A DNA stretch of 64,000 nucleotides from Paenibacillus sp. FSL H7-0737 (GTDB taxonomy: Bacteria; Bacillota; Bacilli; Paenibacillales; Paenibacillaceae). The stretch is from contig NZ_CP009279.1 in assembly GCF_000758545.1 (NCBI RefSeq), positions 2,914,001-2,978,000 of the forward strand, in the 5' to 3' direction. The notes under the pieces are model-generated. The model was given only the letters and a program-made list of their open reading frames with translations, was not told the origin of the DNA and searched no databases. The first letter of the stretch is position 1; each line of letters starts with the position of its first letter. Below are positions 39,699 through 48,080 of this stretch, one piece after another. Made by a program: the position numbers and the translations under genes.

Positions 39699-42191
39699 AT
39701 GAAACAGCTTCCAATAATACAGGTGCTTCCAGACCTGAAACACATACTTCGCTCAACAAGGGCGGCTGTTCTGATCGCAGAACCCGGTGCGGGCAAAACA
39801 ACTGGAACGCCTCCGGCATTTCTGGACGAGCCATGGATGGCTGGTAAAAGCATTCTTATGCTTGAGCCTAGAAGACTTGCCGCTAGATCAGCTGCAACTT
39901 ACATGGCTTCCAATCTTGGAGAAAGTGTTGGACAGACGGTAGGTTATCGGATGCGGAACGACACTAAGGTAGGCAAGAATACACGAATTGTTGTAGTGAC
40001 TGAAGGTGTCTTAACGAGGATGCTTCAGAGTGATCCATCGCTAGGGGATGTGGGGCTGATTATTTTTGATGAGTTCCATGAGCGTAGTCTACATGCGGAT
40101 CTGGGACTTGCTCTGGCGCTGGAAGCGCAGGCTGTGCTGCGTGATGATCTTCGGATTCTGATTATGTCAGCAACACTAGATAGTGAACGGGTCTCGGTTA
40201 TGCTGGGCGATGCGCCAGTGATTGATTGTCCGGGACGAACCTATCCGGTGGAAACTATCTATACCCCAACTACAGGGAATCTTCCGATTGAAAAATCGGC
40301 CACAGCCGCAGTGAGACGTGCGCTTGCTGAACAGCCGGGAGATGTACTGGTATTCTTGCCGGGTGAACGGGAGATTCGCAGAACCCAAAATGAGTTGGAA
40401 CATGGAAAACTGCCTGTCGGGGTAGTGCTTCGTCCTTTATACGGACAATTACCACAGGCTATGCAGGATGCTGCAGTGGCTCCATCCATAAACGGCGAAC
40501 GTAAAGTCGTACTAGCGACCTCCATTGCGGAGACAAGCTTGACAATCGAAGGTGTGCGAACGGTAATTGATACAGGGCTGCGTCGCACGCAGATTTTCTC
40601 TCCGCGTACGGGAATGCCAAGTCTTACGACGGTTCCGGTATCGAAAGCCTCTGCCGATCAGCGGCGAGGACGGGCCGGGCGGACAGCTCCGGGCGTATGC
40701 TACAGGCTGTGGAGTCAGGAGGAGCATAATCGCCTTCCGGATGACAATGTGCCGGAGATTATGGAGACGGATCTTGCGCAGCTCGCTTTGGAGCTGGCGC
40801 TGTGGGGCGTGCGCGATCCTGCCGCGCTAGCTTGGCTTGACGCGCCGCCCGCTGCGCCCTATGCGCAGGGCACCGCGCTGCTGCGCCAGCTCGGCGCGCT
40901 GGACGCCGGGGGCGCCATTACGCCGCACGGCCGCAGCATGGCCGCGCTTGGCGCGCACCCGCGAGCCGCGCATATGCTGCTGCGCGCGGCAGAGCTTGGC
41001 GCAGCACCGCTCGCCTGCCGGCTGGCGGCGCTGCTGCAAGAGCGGGACCTGTTCAAGGGTCCCGCGGCACTAGATTGCGACCTCACGCTCCGCGTAGAGG
41101 CGCTGCTCCGGTTCGAACGCTCCGCCGACACGGGCGGAGCGGACTCTGCGGTTCTGCGCGCGGTGGTGCGCGAGAGCCGCAATTTCCTGGCGCAGCTGCA
41201 AGCAGCGCCGGGCGGGACCGTGAACGAAATCAGCTTCTGCGGGCTGCTTCTGTCGTTCGCCTATCCCGACCGGATCGGGCAGAAACGCGGTGATGGCGCG
41301 TTTCTGCTCTCCGCCGGTCGTGGCGTGGCCATGCGGGAAGGGCAACCGCTGGCACGATCCGCTTATATTGTGGCCGCGTCTGTTGACGATCGAGCCACAC
41401 AAGGTGCAATCTTGCTGGCAGCTGAGCTAGAAGAAGGACAATTGCTTAAATATCATATAGATCACATCACAGAGGATTCTGACGTGTATTGGGATAAAGA
41501 AAGTGGAAGTGTGAAGAAACGCCGTCGAACGATGCTTGGAGCTCTTGTCTTAAAAGAAACGTCACATGAAAGACCCTCCTCAGAAGAAACAGCGAAAGTA
41601 CTGCTAAGTGTAATCGCAGAGGATGGGATTGATATCTTACCGTGGGAAAAGGGACCTCTGCAGCTTCGTGAGCGGCTAATGTTTATGCACGCCTTACGTT
41701 CAGATTGGCCGGATGTCTCTGATGAAGCATTAATTGAGATGCTTGATGAATGGCTATTACCTTACATTCACGGTATGCGTAATTTGCGTGACCTTCAGCG
41801 AATCCCGTTATCCCGTGCGCTTGAGGGGTTGCTGGACTGGAATCAGCGACAGCTTCTTGAACAGGAAGCGCCGACACATATAACAGTTCCTAGTGGTTCG
41901 CGTGTGCCCGTGGACTATGCTAATCCAGCTGCTCCCGTACTGGCTGTGCGTTTGCAAGAGATGTTTGGACAGTTAGACACCCCTAGAATTGGAGGGGGGA
42001 AGGTACCTGTTTTACTTCATCTTTTGTCACCGGCAAGAAGACCGATGCAGGTGACTTCTGACCTTGCAAGCTTTTGGCGTGGTACTTATTTTGAGGTTAA
42101 AAAGGATCTAAAAGGACGTTATCCTAAGCACTATTGGCCAGACGATCCCTTGCAAGCAATTCCGACCAATCGAACACGTCCCAATAAATAA
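39699..42191 (+). CDS. hrpB: ATP-dependent helicase HrpB
   Basis: The 830-aa DEAH/RHA-type helicase has Walker A AEPGAGKTTGTPP, DEFHERSLH, SATLD, TSIAETSLTIEG and motif VI QRRGRAGRTAPG. The HrpB C-terminal domain ends FWRGTYFEVKKDLKGRYPKHYWPDDP. The RNA or cellular target is unknown. The part encoded at about 40760-41340 is strikingly GC-rich and Ala/Arg-rich compared with both ends, yet the frame is intact. No operon partners. Confidence 0.93.
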   Translation: MKQLPIIQVLPDLKHILRSTRAAVLIAEPGAGKTTGTPPAFLDEPWMAGKSILMLEPRRLAARSAATYMASNLGESVGQTVGYRMRNDTKVGKNTRIVVVTEGVLTRMLQSDPSLGDVGLIIFDEFHERSLHADLGLALALEAQAVLRDDLRILIMSATLDSERVSVMLGDAPVIDCPGRTYPVETIYTPTTGNLPIEKSATAAVRRALAEQPGDVLVFLPGEREIRRTQNELEHGKLPVGVVLRPLYGQLPQAMQDAAVAPSINGERKVVLATSIAETSLTIEGVRTVIDTGLRRTQIFSPRTGMPSLTTVPVSKASADQRRGRAGRTAPGVCYRLWSQEEHNRLPDDNVPEIMETDLAQLALELALWGVRDPAALAWLDAPPAAPYAQGTALLRQLGALDAGGAITPHGRSMAALGAHPRAAHMLLRAAELGAAPLACRLAALLQERDLFKGPAALDCDLTLRVEALLRFERSADTGGADSAVLRAVVRESRNFLAQLQAAPGGTVNEISFCGLLLSFAYPDRIGQKRGDGAFLLSAGRGVAMREGQPLARSAYIVAASVDDRATQGAILLAAELEEGQLLKYHIDHITEDSDVYWDKESGSVKKRRRTMLGALVLKETSHERPSSEETAKVLLSVIAEDGIDILPWEKGPLQLRERLMFMHALRSDWPDVSDEALIEMLDEWLLPYIHGMRNLRDLQRIPLSRALEGLLDWNQRQLLEQEAPTHITVPSGSRVPVDYANPAAPVLAVRLQEMFGQLDTPRIGGGKVPVLLHLLSPARRPMQVTSDLASFWRGTYFEVKKDLKGRYPKHYWPDDPLQAIPTNRTRPNK

Positions 42192-42226
42192 TAAGGTCCT
42201 TCGTGCACTTGAAATTTTAATTAGAT

Positions 42227-42251
42227 GTTTTGTCTTCAGCTTACAGGGTAA
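42227..42251 (+). promoter_or_regulatory. SigB-like promoter of the general stress gene
   Basis: GTTTTG (42227-42232), a 13-base spacer and GGGTAA (42246-42251) lie 36 bases before the start. The sigma-B consensus is GTTTAA-N12-15-GGGTAT. The gene family downstream is a known SigB-type regulon member in Bacillus, which supports the call. Confidence 0.55.
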
Positions 42252-42287
42252 TTAACTAGCGAAGACAATTACTAAGGAGGGCTTCAA

Positions 42288-42872
42288 GTGACTAAAAAAA
42301 TCGTAGGTATCTTTGATACAGAACAAGAAGCAACCAGAGCAATTGAAGGACTTCACAATCAAGGGTTTAGTAATGATGAAATATCAGTAATCACACGTGA
42401 TCGCGATGAGCTAAGACATATTTCGGATGATACAGGCACAAAAGCGCCCGAGGGTGTTGCAACAGGTGCAGCTACAGGCGGCGTATTGGGTGGTGTTACC
42501 GGACTGCTAGCAGGTATCGGAGCGCTCGCAATTCCGGGGATTGGTCCTATACTGGCAGCGGGACCTATTGTGGCAACGTTAACAGGTGTAGCCGTGGGTG
42601 CAGGTGCAGGTGGCTTAGTTGGTGGCTTGATCGGTCTTGGCATTCCTGAGGACGAGGCAAAAGAGTACGAAGGATACGTTGAAAGTGGCAAGATCCTTGT
42701 GCTTGTTGAGGATAATGGACGAGGGTATCAAGCGCATGATGTGTTCCGAGACAATCGCTCACTAAATGCTCAGCGTTACGAAGGCGTCTATAACGAAGAC
42801 ACTCGACTGGGTAATTCGATGGCTAACAGAGCAGACCGAACGGCTGAAGTTTACAACCGCGATAAAATCTAA
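42288..42872 (+). CDS. general stress protein (YflT-domain, GS17M-like)
   Basis: The 194-aa protein has the N-terminal YflT domain (KIVGIFDTEQEATRAIEGLHNQGFSNDEISVITRD), then a very Gly/Ala-rich hydrophobic region at about residues 58-115 (GAATGGVLGGVTGLLAGIGAL) which may form membrane hairpins, then GIPEDEAKEYEGYVESGKILVLVED. Members are general stress proteins. AAGGAGGG precedes the start. The SigB-like promoter upstream agrees. Confidence 0.85.
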   Translation: MTKKIVGIFDTEQEATRAIEGLHNQGFSNDEISVITRDRDELRHISDDTGTKAPEGVATGAATGGVLGGVTGLLAGIGALAIPGIGPILAAGPIVATLTGVAVGAGAGGLVGGLIGLGIPEDEAKEYEGYVESGKILVLVEDNGRGYQAHDVFRDNRSLNAQRYEGVYNEDTRLGNSMANRADRTAEVYNRDKI

Positions 42873-42913
42873 AATGTTAATCGACCTACTTTTACTATAA
42901 ACAATCCATTAAA

Positions 42914-42956
42914 GACTGCACCTCCTAGCGATAAGCTGTGAGGTGCAGTCTTTATT
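42914..42956 (+). terminator. intrinsic terminator of the stress gene
   Basis: GACTGCACCTC pairs perfectly with GAGGTGCAGTC, followed by TTTATT. Confidence 0.8.
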
Positions 42957-43061
42957 ATACATACATGTGGTATGATATGGATAATAATCCAAATTATAAT
43001 TGGGATTTTGAGAAGTAACTAGCAATCTTATACTTAGAGGCTGTTCTTAAGGAGGGCGTAG

Positions 43062-43928
43062 ATGAAGATATTTGTAGCCGGTGCGGCGGGCGTGATTGGA
43101 CGGCTATTGCTACCTAAGTTATTAGAAGCGGGGCATGAGGTTGTCGGAATGACCCATAAGGAAGAAAATAGAGCATTTATTGAGAAGTGTGGAGCACAGG
43201 CGGTAATCGCGGATGTCTTCGATCGAGAGGCCATATTTGCGTCCATTCACAAAGCACAGCCAGAAGTGGTTATCCATCAGCTAACTTCACTAAGTCAGCG
43301 GAATTTCTCAGATAATTCCAGGATAAGAATAGAAGGAACACGAAATATTGTGGATGCATCTCTTGCAGCTGGCGTGGAACAAATCGTTGCACAAAGTATT
43401 TCATGGGCTTATGAAGCTGGAGATGTGCCAGCTACGGAGGAAACTCCTTTAGATCTTAAGGCTTTAGAGCCTCGGAGAAGAACGATTGAAGGTATATACT
43501 CACTAGAGAAAGCAGTTGCCGAGATCCCCAATCATGTGATCTTGCGGTATGGAATGTTGTACGGCCAAGGAACATGGTATGACACTAATGGCTATATGGC
43601 AGAGGAAATTCGTCAAGAACGAATGACAGCGACAGATGCCGTTGTATCATTCCTACATGTGGAGGATGCAGCTAACGCAGCGGTGCTTGCTCTGAACTGG
43701 CCTTCAGGCCCTGTGAACATCGTAGACGACGAGCCTGCTAAAGGATTGGATTGGTTATCAGCTTATTCAGATACCATAGGTGCTCCTGCTCCTAATGTTC
43801 AAGAAGGCAGAGCAGGATGGGAACGGGGAGCCTCCAATACGAAAGCTCGAATGGATTACGAATGGAGTCCACTATACCCGTCATGGAGATCAGGATTTGC
43901 TCGGAGCTTGAATGTCCAGAGTGAATGA
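43062..43928 (+). CDS. NAD-dependent epimerase/dehydratase family protein
   Basis: The 288-aa extended SDR has VAGAAGVIGRLLLPKLLEAGH as its Rossmann loop, HQLTSLS, a serine region AQSISWAYEAGD and YSLEKAV as a likely YxxxK, then LRYGMLYGQGTWYD, usual in the family. AAGGAGGG precedes the ATG. The substrate is unknown. Two small membrane-protein genes follow within 200 bases and could be co-transcribed. Confidence 0.85.
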   Translation: MKIFVAGAAGVIGRLLLPKLLEAGHEVVGMTHKEENRAFIEKCGAQAVIADVFDREAIFASIHKAQPEVVIHQLTSLSQRNFSDNSRIRIEGTRNIVDASLAAGVEQIVAQSISWAYEAGDVPATEETPLDLKALEPRRRTIEGIYSLEKAVAEIPNHVILRYGMLYGQGTWYDTNGYMAEEIRQERMTATDAVVSFLHVEDAANAAVLALNWPSGPVNIVDDEPAKGLDWLSAYSDTIGAPAPNVQEGRAGWERGASNTKARMDYEWSPLYPSWRSGFARSLNVQSE

Positions 43929-43954
43929 ATTCAGCTACTGAAAGGAAGTGCAGT

Positions 43955-44083
43955 ATGAGTTTACTTCTTGTGATTTTGTTCTTTATTGGTTTAATCATGA
44001 TGATTAGCAATCAATATGCGATGATCAAGAAAATGGACGAAATGAATGAGTCACTAAGTGAAATTAATAATAAACTTGGCTAG
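43955..44083 (+). CDS. 42-aa single-pass membrane protein
   Basis: GAAAGGAAGTG lies about 5 bases before the ATG. The product has one transmembrane segment (SLLLVILFFIGLIMMISNQY, residues 2-21) and a charged amphipathic tail, KKMDEMNESLSEINNKL, that could form a coiled coil. It is not in a family I can name. The site, codon use and tight packing between two genes make it likely real. Too short for usual ORF calling. Confidence 0.6.
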   Translation: MSLLLVILFFIGLIMMISNQYAMIKKMDEMNESLSEINNKLG

Positions 44084-44107
44084 CTAAAGTTGAAAAGGAG
44101 TGATGAC

Positions 44108-44302
44108 GTGGGGGTAATAAAAAAATTCTCTCTAGTGGTCGTGAATTTAATCGCGGATCTATGGTTTGGAATCGTACGAAAACCTGAATTTTATGATAAT
44201 CACACGGTTACTAGAACAAAGAGAGGGTATGTCCTATTTGTAACGTTAGCAGGTATTATCGCTGTGGGAACCGCCATTTGGCTATGCTCTAGAATTTATT
44301 GA
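44108..44302 (+). CDS. 64-aa membrane protein
   Basis: GTG 44108 lies 7 bases after AAAAGGAG. The 64-aa product has an N-terminal amphipathic part (IKKFSLVVVNLIADLWFGIV), a conserved-looking RKPEFYDNHTVTRTKRGYVLF and one clear transmembrane helix (about residues 42-60). It may partner the 42-aa protein upstream. A terminator follows. Function unknown. Confidence 0.6.
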   Translation: MGVIKKFSLVVVNLIADLWFGIVRKPEFYDNHTVTRTKRGYVLFVTLAGIIAVGTAIWLCSRIY

Positions 44303-44309
44303 GGATAAG

Positions 44310-44332
44310 ACTGCCAATAGGCAGTTTTTTTA
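44310..44332 (+). terminator. intrinsic terminator
   Basis: ACTGCC pairs with GGCAGT around AATA and is followed by seven Ts. It ends the 43062-44302 unit. Confidence 0.8.
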
Positions 44333-44490
44333 TATTATAAGGTTTCTTCTTATATATTGGACTTCCAGATGCAATTACACTTGCTGTAGTTTAGTAAATA
44401 ATCATTATAAGTGTTTATTACCAATCATTTACTTTAAGAAGTGATACTATAGAAAATAGAAGTTGAAGTAGCAGCGAGGAGGAATTGTAC

Positions 44491-45435
44491 ATGCAATTAA
44501 TGGGATGGTCCGAGGATGAAATATCGTATGAGCTAAGTAATGATTATTCAATTCGTAAGGCTGAATCGGAAGAGTGGGGAGTGTATTGCTCCATTTATTA
44601 TAATATTCAATATATTGGCTTTTTTAGAGAAGATGGGTTCAATTCTGCCCAAAAGAATGCTTTTTGGATCTATAAAGGGGAGGCGAAAATAGGTGGAGTA
44701 AGGATGTCACCTAATCGGATCTATCATTTATTTGTTATTCCACCTTTTAACGATACATTTGTGGTGCTTAAACTTCTAAAAAAGCTTTTGATATATTGGT
44801 CTGACCGAACGGAGCCTATAAAAACATTTGAGGTTCTACCGGATCAAGTTCATTTATTTGCGCGGGCAGGATTTTGGCCTGATGAATTCAGATGTCGCTG
44901 GATGCAGCGTCCTACAGATCATTTTGAGGTGGAATGGAACGAAGAATTTAGAATTGAAAGTCCACAGATCGAAGAGGATGGAAAAGGAGCTAAACGCTTT
45001 ATTCTTGAAGATCAGATCGCCGAATGTAGCTACGCTAGCTTTGCCGGAAGTCTCGAAGCGACCAGAAGAAAGCAATTTTCCTATGAAGATTTTATTCCAA
45101 GTGAAGAACCGAATTATACGAATGAAGCATTACTTACCGCGTCAACGCTTGTGTATGATAGGAAATCGGGACAGTTAATTGCGAATTGTCTCTTGGGCTT
45201 ACAAGGAGATTACGCAGCAGTTTATAGTATTGGTGTAATGCCCGGTTATAGAGGCAAAGGGATAGCGACACTGATGTTGAAAAGAGGACTAAGTCTCCTT
45301 AAAGATAAGTATCCTTTCCTTAGATTATATGTCATGGAAGGTAATGATGCGGAGTCTGTTTATACGAATCTAGGATTTGTTCCAGGAGTACAAGAGATAC
45401 AGAGCATGTATATTCCAGTGAACGATCAAGCATAA
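44491..45435 (+). CDS. GNAT-family N-acetyltransferase, two-lobed
   Basis: ATG 44491 is 8 bases after GGAGG; an in-frame TTG at 44485 is too close. The 314-aa chain has a degenerate GNAT-like N-half and an active C-terminal GNAT fold: VYSIGVMPGYRGKGIATLMLKRGLSLL with the RGKGIA acetyl-CoA loop and LYVMEGNDAESVYTNLGF. The substrate is unknown. Its last codons and stop are part of an inverted partial copy of the double-hairpin repeat. Confidence 0.8.
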   Translation: MQLMGWSEDEISYELSNDYSIRKAESEEWGVYCSIYYNIQYIGFFREDGFNSAQKNAFWIYKGEAKIGGVRMSPNRIYHLFVIPPFNDTFVVLKLLKKLLIYWSDRTEPIKTFEVLPDQVHLFARAGFWPDEFRCRWMQRPTDHFEVEWNEEFRIESPQIEEDGKGAKRFILEDQIAECSYASFAGSLEATRRKQFSYEDFIPSEEPNYTNEALLTASTLVYDRKSGQLIANCLLGLQGDYAAVYSIGVMPGYRGKGIATLMLKRGLSLLKDKYPFLRLYVMEGNDAESVYTNLGFVPGVQEIQSMYIPVNDQA

Positions 45436-45477
45436 ACGTTTCTGCGTTCTTCTAAGGGCGGTAAGCGTTTAAGCGAG
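45430..45477. repeat. partial double-hairpin repeat, copy D, inverted
   Basis: GCATAAACG to TAAGCGTTTAAGCGAG is the reverse complement of the second hairpin of copies A-C, closest to copy B. It starts inside the last two codons of the GNAT gene and supplies its stop codon. Confidence 0.6.
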
Positions 45478-45511
45478 TATAGGCGGGGAATTTATAATTT
45501 CTAAAATTAAT

Positions 45512-45535
45512 AAAAGGGCTGCCGGAGGGCAGCCT
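45512..45535 (-). terminator. intrinsic terminator of the minus-strand GNAT gene
   Basis: On the minus strand AGGCTGCC pairs with GGCAGCCC around a CTCC loop, then TTTT. It lies just past the stop of the gene at 45548-46438. Confidence 0.7.
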
Positions 45536-45547
45536 TCTTCATCCTAT

Positions 45548-46438
45548 CTAGGCATGTGAGGTTATGGGAAAAATGAAATGTTTAGGTAGTTCTTTTAAAA
45601 GTGGACGTACAAATAACACATCCTCACTCTCGGGAATAAATTCGGTCTCCATGTGATCTATATTGAAATCTGGTGTGAAATGAAAATGAATAACCTCCGT
45701 TTCAGGTGAAATAATGCTATTCAATATCACGCTGATATCTATGTGTGAAGTACTGATAATATCAAAAATATGAAGCTGATGCTCCTCATGTCTAAAGATC
45801 ACTACGACGTCAGCTTCTTCAATATAGTAAAAAGAATCATGGAAAGGAAGGATAAAATAAAACAGCAGCTGATGTTCATTGTTTACAACGCTGAGTATAG
45901 AGGACACCGGAACTTTTTCTTCAGCGAATTTTTTTATTATGGTGAAATCAACGGAATTATTCATAGATAAGGGACGCACAGAGAAGATTTTAGACGTTTG
46001 ATTTCTAAGATTAGAAGCGTTAATCGAAAAGCTGCTTTCTTGCATACGTTCAAATCCGAATTTAGGATAAAAGTCCAAAGCACTGTCGTTTGCAAATAAG
46101 TAAATGAAGTCAAATTCATGTTCGTATTTCGCGATAATATGATCTATTAATTTCCTGGATAATCCTTGCATGCGATAATCAGGATGTGTCATTACAGTGC
46201 CAATTTGAATGGCGTTATACTCTTTTTGATTTATGAGAATCGTCATTTTGTTTATGGACGCATTAGCGATCACATGGTCCCTATCGATGTAGGAATAACA
46301 AATATACTTGTCACTCCAGCCTCCTTGTTCATACCATGGGGAAAAATCAATTCCGAAGATTGATTTAGCTAAGGAATTAAAGCTTTCTTTATATTTTTCG
46401 ATATGCTTATAATCACTGACCAATTGGTAATCACTCAT
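45548..46438 (-). CDS. GNAT-family N-acetyltransferase with C-terminal extension
   Basis: The 296-aa protein has an N-terminal GNAT domain: IQIGTVMTHPDYRMQGLSRKLIDHIIAKYEHEFDFIYLFANDSALDFYPKFGFE, with YRMQGL as the acetyl-CoA loop. An extra roughly 150-residue beta-rich C-terminal domain follows, as in Eis-like two-domain GNATs. AAGAGG precedes the ATG. The substrate is not evident. Confidence 0.8.
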   Translation of the reverse strand: MSDYQLVSDYKHIEKYKESFNSLAKSIFGIDFSPWYEQGGWSDKYICYSYIDRDHVIANASINKMTILINQKEYNAIQIGTVMTHPDYRMQGLSRKLIDHIIAKYEHEFDFIYLFANDSALDFYPKFGFERMQESSFSINASNLRNQTSKIFSVRPLSMNNSVDFTIIKKFAEEKVPVSSILSVVNNEHQLLFYFILPFHDSFYYIEEADVVVIFRHEEHQLHIFDIISTSHIDISVILNSIISPETEVIHFHFTPDFNIDHMETEFIPESEDVLFVRPLLKELPKHFIFPITSHA

Positions 46439-46559
46439 AAGTATGCCTCTTTTCCAAAGTGTTTTTCATAGTCACGTTTAATGGTTATATCTTACTACAT
46501 GGTTATTAGGTAATGTTTATTATAAAAAAACAATCCCAATATTATTTGGAGGCTAGAAA

Positions 46560-47135
46560 ATGAGAGAGATAGATTATAGCAATTATTACTGGAAAGATGA
46601 CCAAATTAGATTGCGTTCAATACAAGAAGGAGATTGGGAAGGTTATTATACGAACCGATTCGATACTCCAGCGCGGCGACTCTTACAATGTGCAGTTGAA
46701 CTACCACCTACCATTGCCGAAGCCAAAAATTTTGCGGAGACTTACGCTGAGTTCTCATCGGATAGACTAATGTTTACGATCGAAGATTTGCATGGTGAAA
46801 ATGTTGGAGGCGTAAATCTGAACAGCATTGACGAGAAAAATGGTACGTTCAGCATAGGTGTGCAGGTGGATAAAGATCATCGAGGTAAAGGGTATGGAAC
46901 GAGAGCTATAACCATCCTCTTAAAATATGCTTTTTTCGAGCGACGGCTAAATAAATTCAATGAATGTGCGCTTGAAGGTAATGAAGGTTCTATAGGGATG
47001 TTAAAGAAAGTCGGCTGTGTGCAAGAGGGCGTGCGACGGAAAGTCATTTACACGAACGGACGATATTATGATTTGATATTGTTTGGATTGACGAAGGATG
47101 AATTTATGGAAAAAAACGGAGATGAGCAATCATGA
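46560..47135 (+). CDS. GNAT-family N-acetyltransferase (RimJ/RimL-like)
   Basis: The 191-aa protein has IRLRSIQEGDWEGYY, then FSIGVQVDKDHRGKGYGTRAITILLKYAFFERRLNKFNECALEGNEGSIGMLKKVGCVQEGVRRK. This is the RimJ/RimL pattern with the HRGKGYG acetyl-CoA loop. The target may be a protein N-terminus or an antibiotic. TTGGAGG precedes the ATG. A terminator follows. Confidence 0.85.
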   Translation: MREIDYSNYYWKDDQIRLRSIQEGDWEGYYTNRFDTPARRLLQCAVELPPTIAEAKNFAETYAEFSSDRLMFTIEDLHGENVGGVNLNSIDEKNGTFSIGVQVDKDHRGKGYGTRAITILLKYAFFERRLNKFNECALEGNEGSIGMLKKVGCVQEGVRRKVIYTNGRYYDLILFGLTKDEFMEKNGDEQS

Positions 47136-47199
47136 ACACAATCGCTGGATTAAGAGATTTTCGAGTGGTATAGTCCGTTCTACAAAATCCTGAATCCGT

Positions 47200-47228
47200 A
47201 AAGCTCCCATTATATGGGGGCTTTTTTG
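47200..47228 (+). terminator. intrinsic terminator
   Basis: AAGCTCCCAT pairs with ATGGGGGCTT and is followed by TTTTT. It ends the GNAT transcript. Confidence 0.8.
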
Positions 47229-47309
47229 TGGTTTTTTCTTACTATACTAGACATATAAATTGTAAGTTTATAGTCAATTATTTGATTTGTATTTCTAATT
47301 GTAGATAAA

Positions 47310-47325
47310 TGGAAAGCGTTTTCGT
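47310..47325 (+). promoter_or_regulatory. cre-like site upstream of the two-component genes
   Basis: GGAAAGCGTTTTCG resembles the catabolite responsive element TGNAANCGNWNNCW with changes only at the outer bases. It is about 90 bases before the response-regulator ATG. CcpA control is a hypothesis. Confidence 0.4.
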
Positions 47326-47411
47326 ATTGAATGTTATCCGCTATTATAAGAGGGTAACTAAAAATATGAACGTTCAGTGTAATATAGCATCTAAGGAAAA
47401 GAGGGCTACAT

Positions 47412-48077
47412 ATGAATATTTTAATTATTGAAGACGATCCCAGCATTCAAATGCTGCTAAAATTGAGCTTAGAGGTGGAAGGGTATCAGACGAAAGCTGT
47501 AGGAACGGTGACTAAGGCATGGGATGAACTTGCAACATGGTCTACCGATTTAATACTGTTAGATCTTATGTTACCTGACCGTTCCGGGTTCGAGCTTCTT
47601 CAAATGCTTCAACAACAGTATAAGTCAGTCCCGGTAATCGTGCTCACCGCTAAGAATGAAATGAATGATAAAATCCTTGGCTTTCAGTTGGGAGCAGACG
47701 ATTATCTAACGAAACCTTTTGAGACAAGGGAACTTATCGAGCGCATTAAGGCAGTTATGAGACGAATGAAGATGGTAGCGCCTCCTGAAGTGATCAAGAT
47801 TGGACCTATTGAAATTGATAAGAATGGACGTACTTGTAAGATAGGGGAACAATGGCTTAAGACAACTAGTAAAGAGTTTGACTTCATGTGGCTCTTATGT
47901 GCTCATCCTAAGAAAGTTTTCACACGCGAAGACTTGCTTGATCAGGTCTGGGGTTATGATTATTATGGGCATACAAGATCCGTGGACATGGTGGTAAACC
48001 GTCTTCGGGAGAAAATGAAACCCAACGAGCATCTGATCGCCACTATACATGGGACAGGCTATAAGCTGGAGGTATAG
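47412..48077 (+). CDS. OmpR/PhoB-family response regulator
   Basis: The 221-aa protein has a receiver domain at residues 1-115 (IIEDD, phospho-acceptor Asp in LILLDLMLPDRSG, VLTAKNE, GADDYLTKPF) and a winged-helix DNA-binding domain at about 130-221 (TSKEFDFMWLLCAHPKKVFTREDLLDQVWGYDYYGHTRSVDMVVNRLREK). GAGGG precedes the ATG. The histidine kinase gene follows after 3 bases. It probably controls the ABC importer genes downstream. Confidence 0.93.
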   Translation: MNILIIEDDPSIQMLLKLSLEVEGYQTKAVGTVTKAWDELATWSTDLILLDLMLPDRSGFELLQMLQQQYKSVPVIVLTAKNEMNDKILGFQLGADDYLTKPFETRELIERIKAVMRRMKMVAPPEVIKIGPIEIDKNGRTCKIGEQWLKTTSKEFDFMWLLCAHPKKVFTREDLLDQVWGYDYYGHTRSVDMVVNRLREKMKPNEHLIATIHGTGYKLEV

Positions 48078-48080
48078 AAG

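Noticed and set aside
40827..41402. Several antisense and alternative-frame ORFs inside hrpB
   Set aside because: They are caused by high G+C, which removes stop codons; hrpB is continuous with all motifs.
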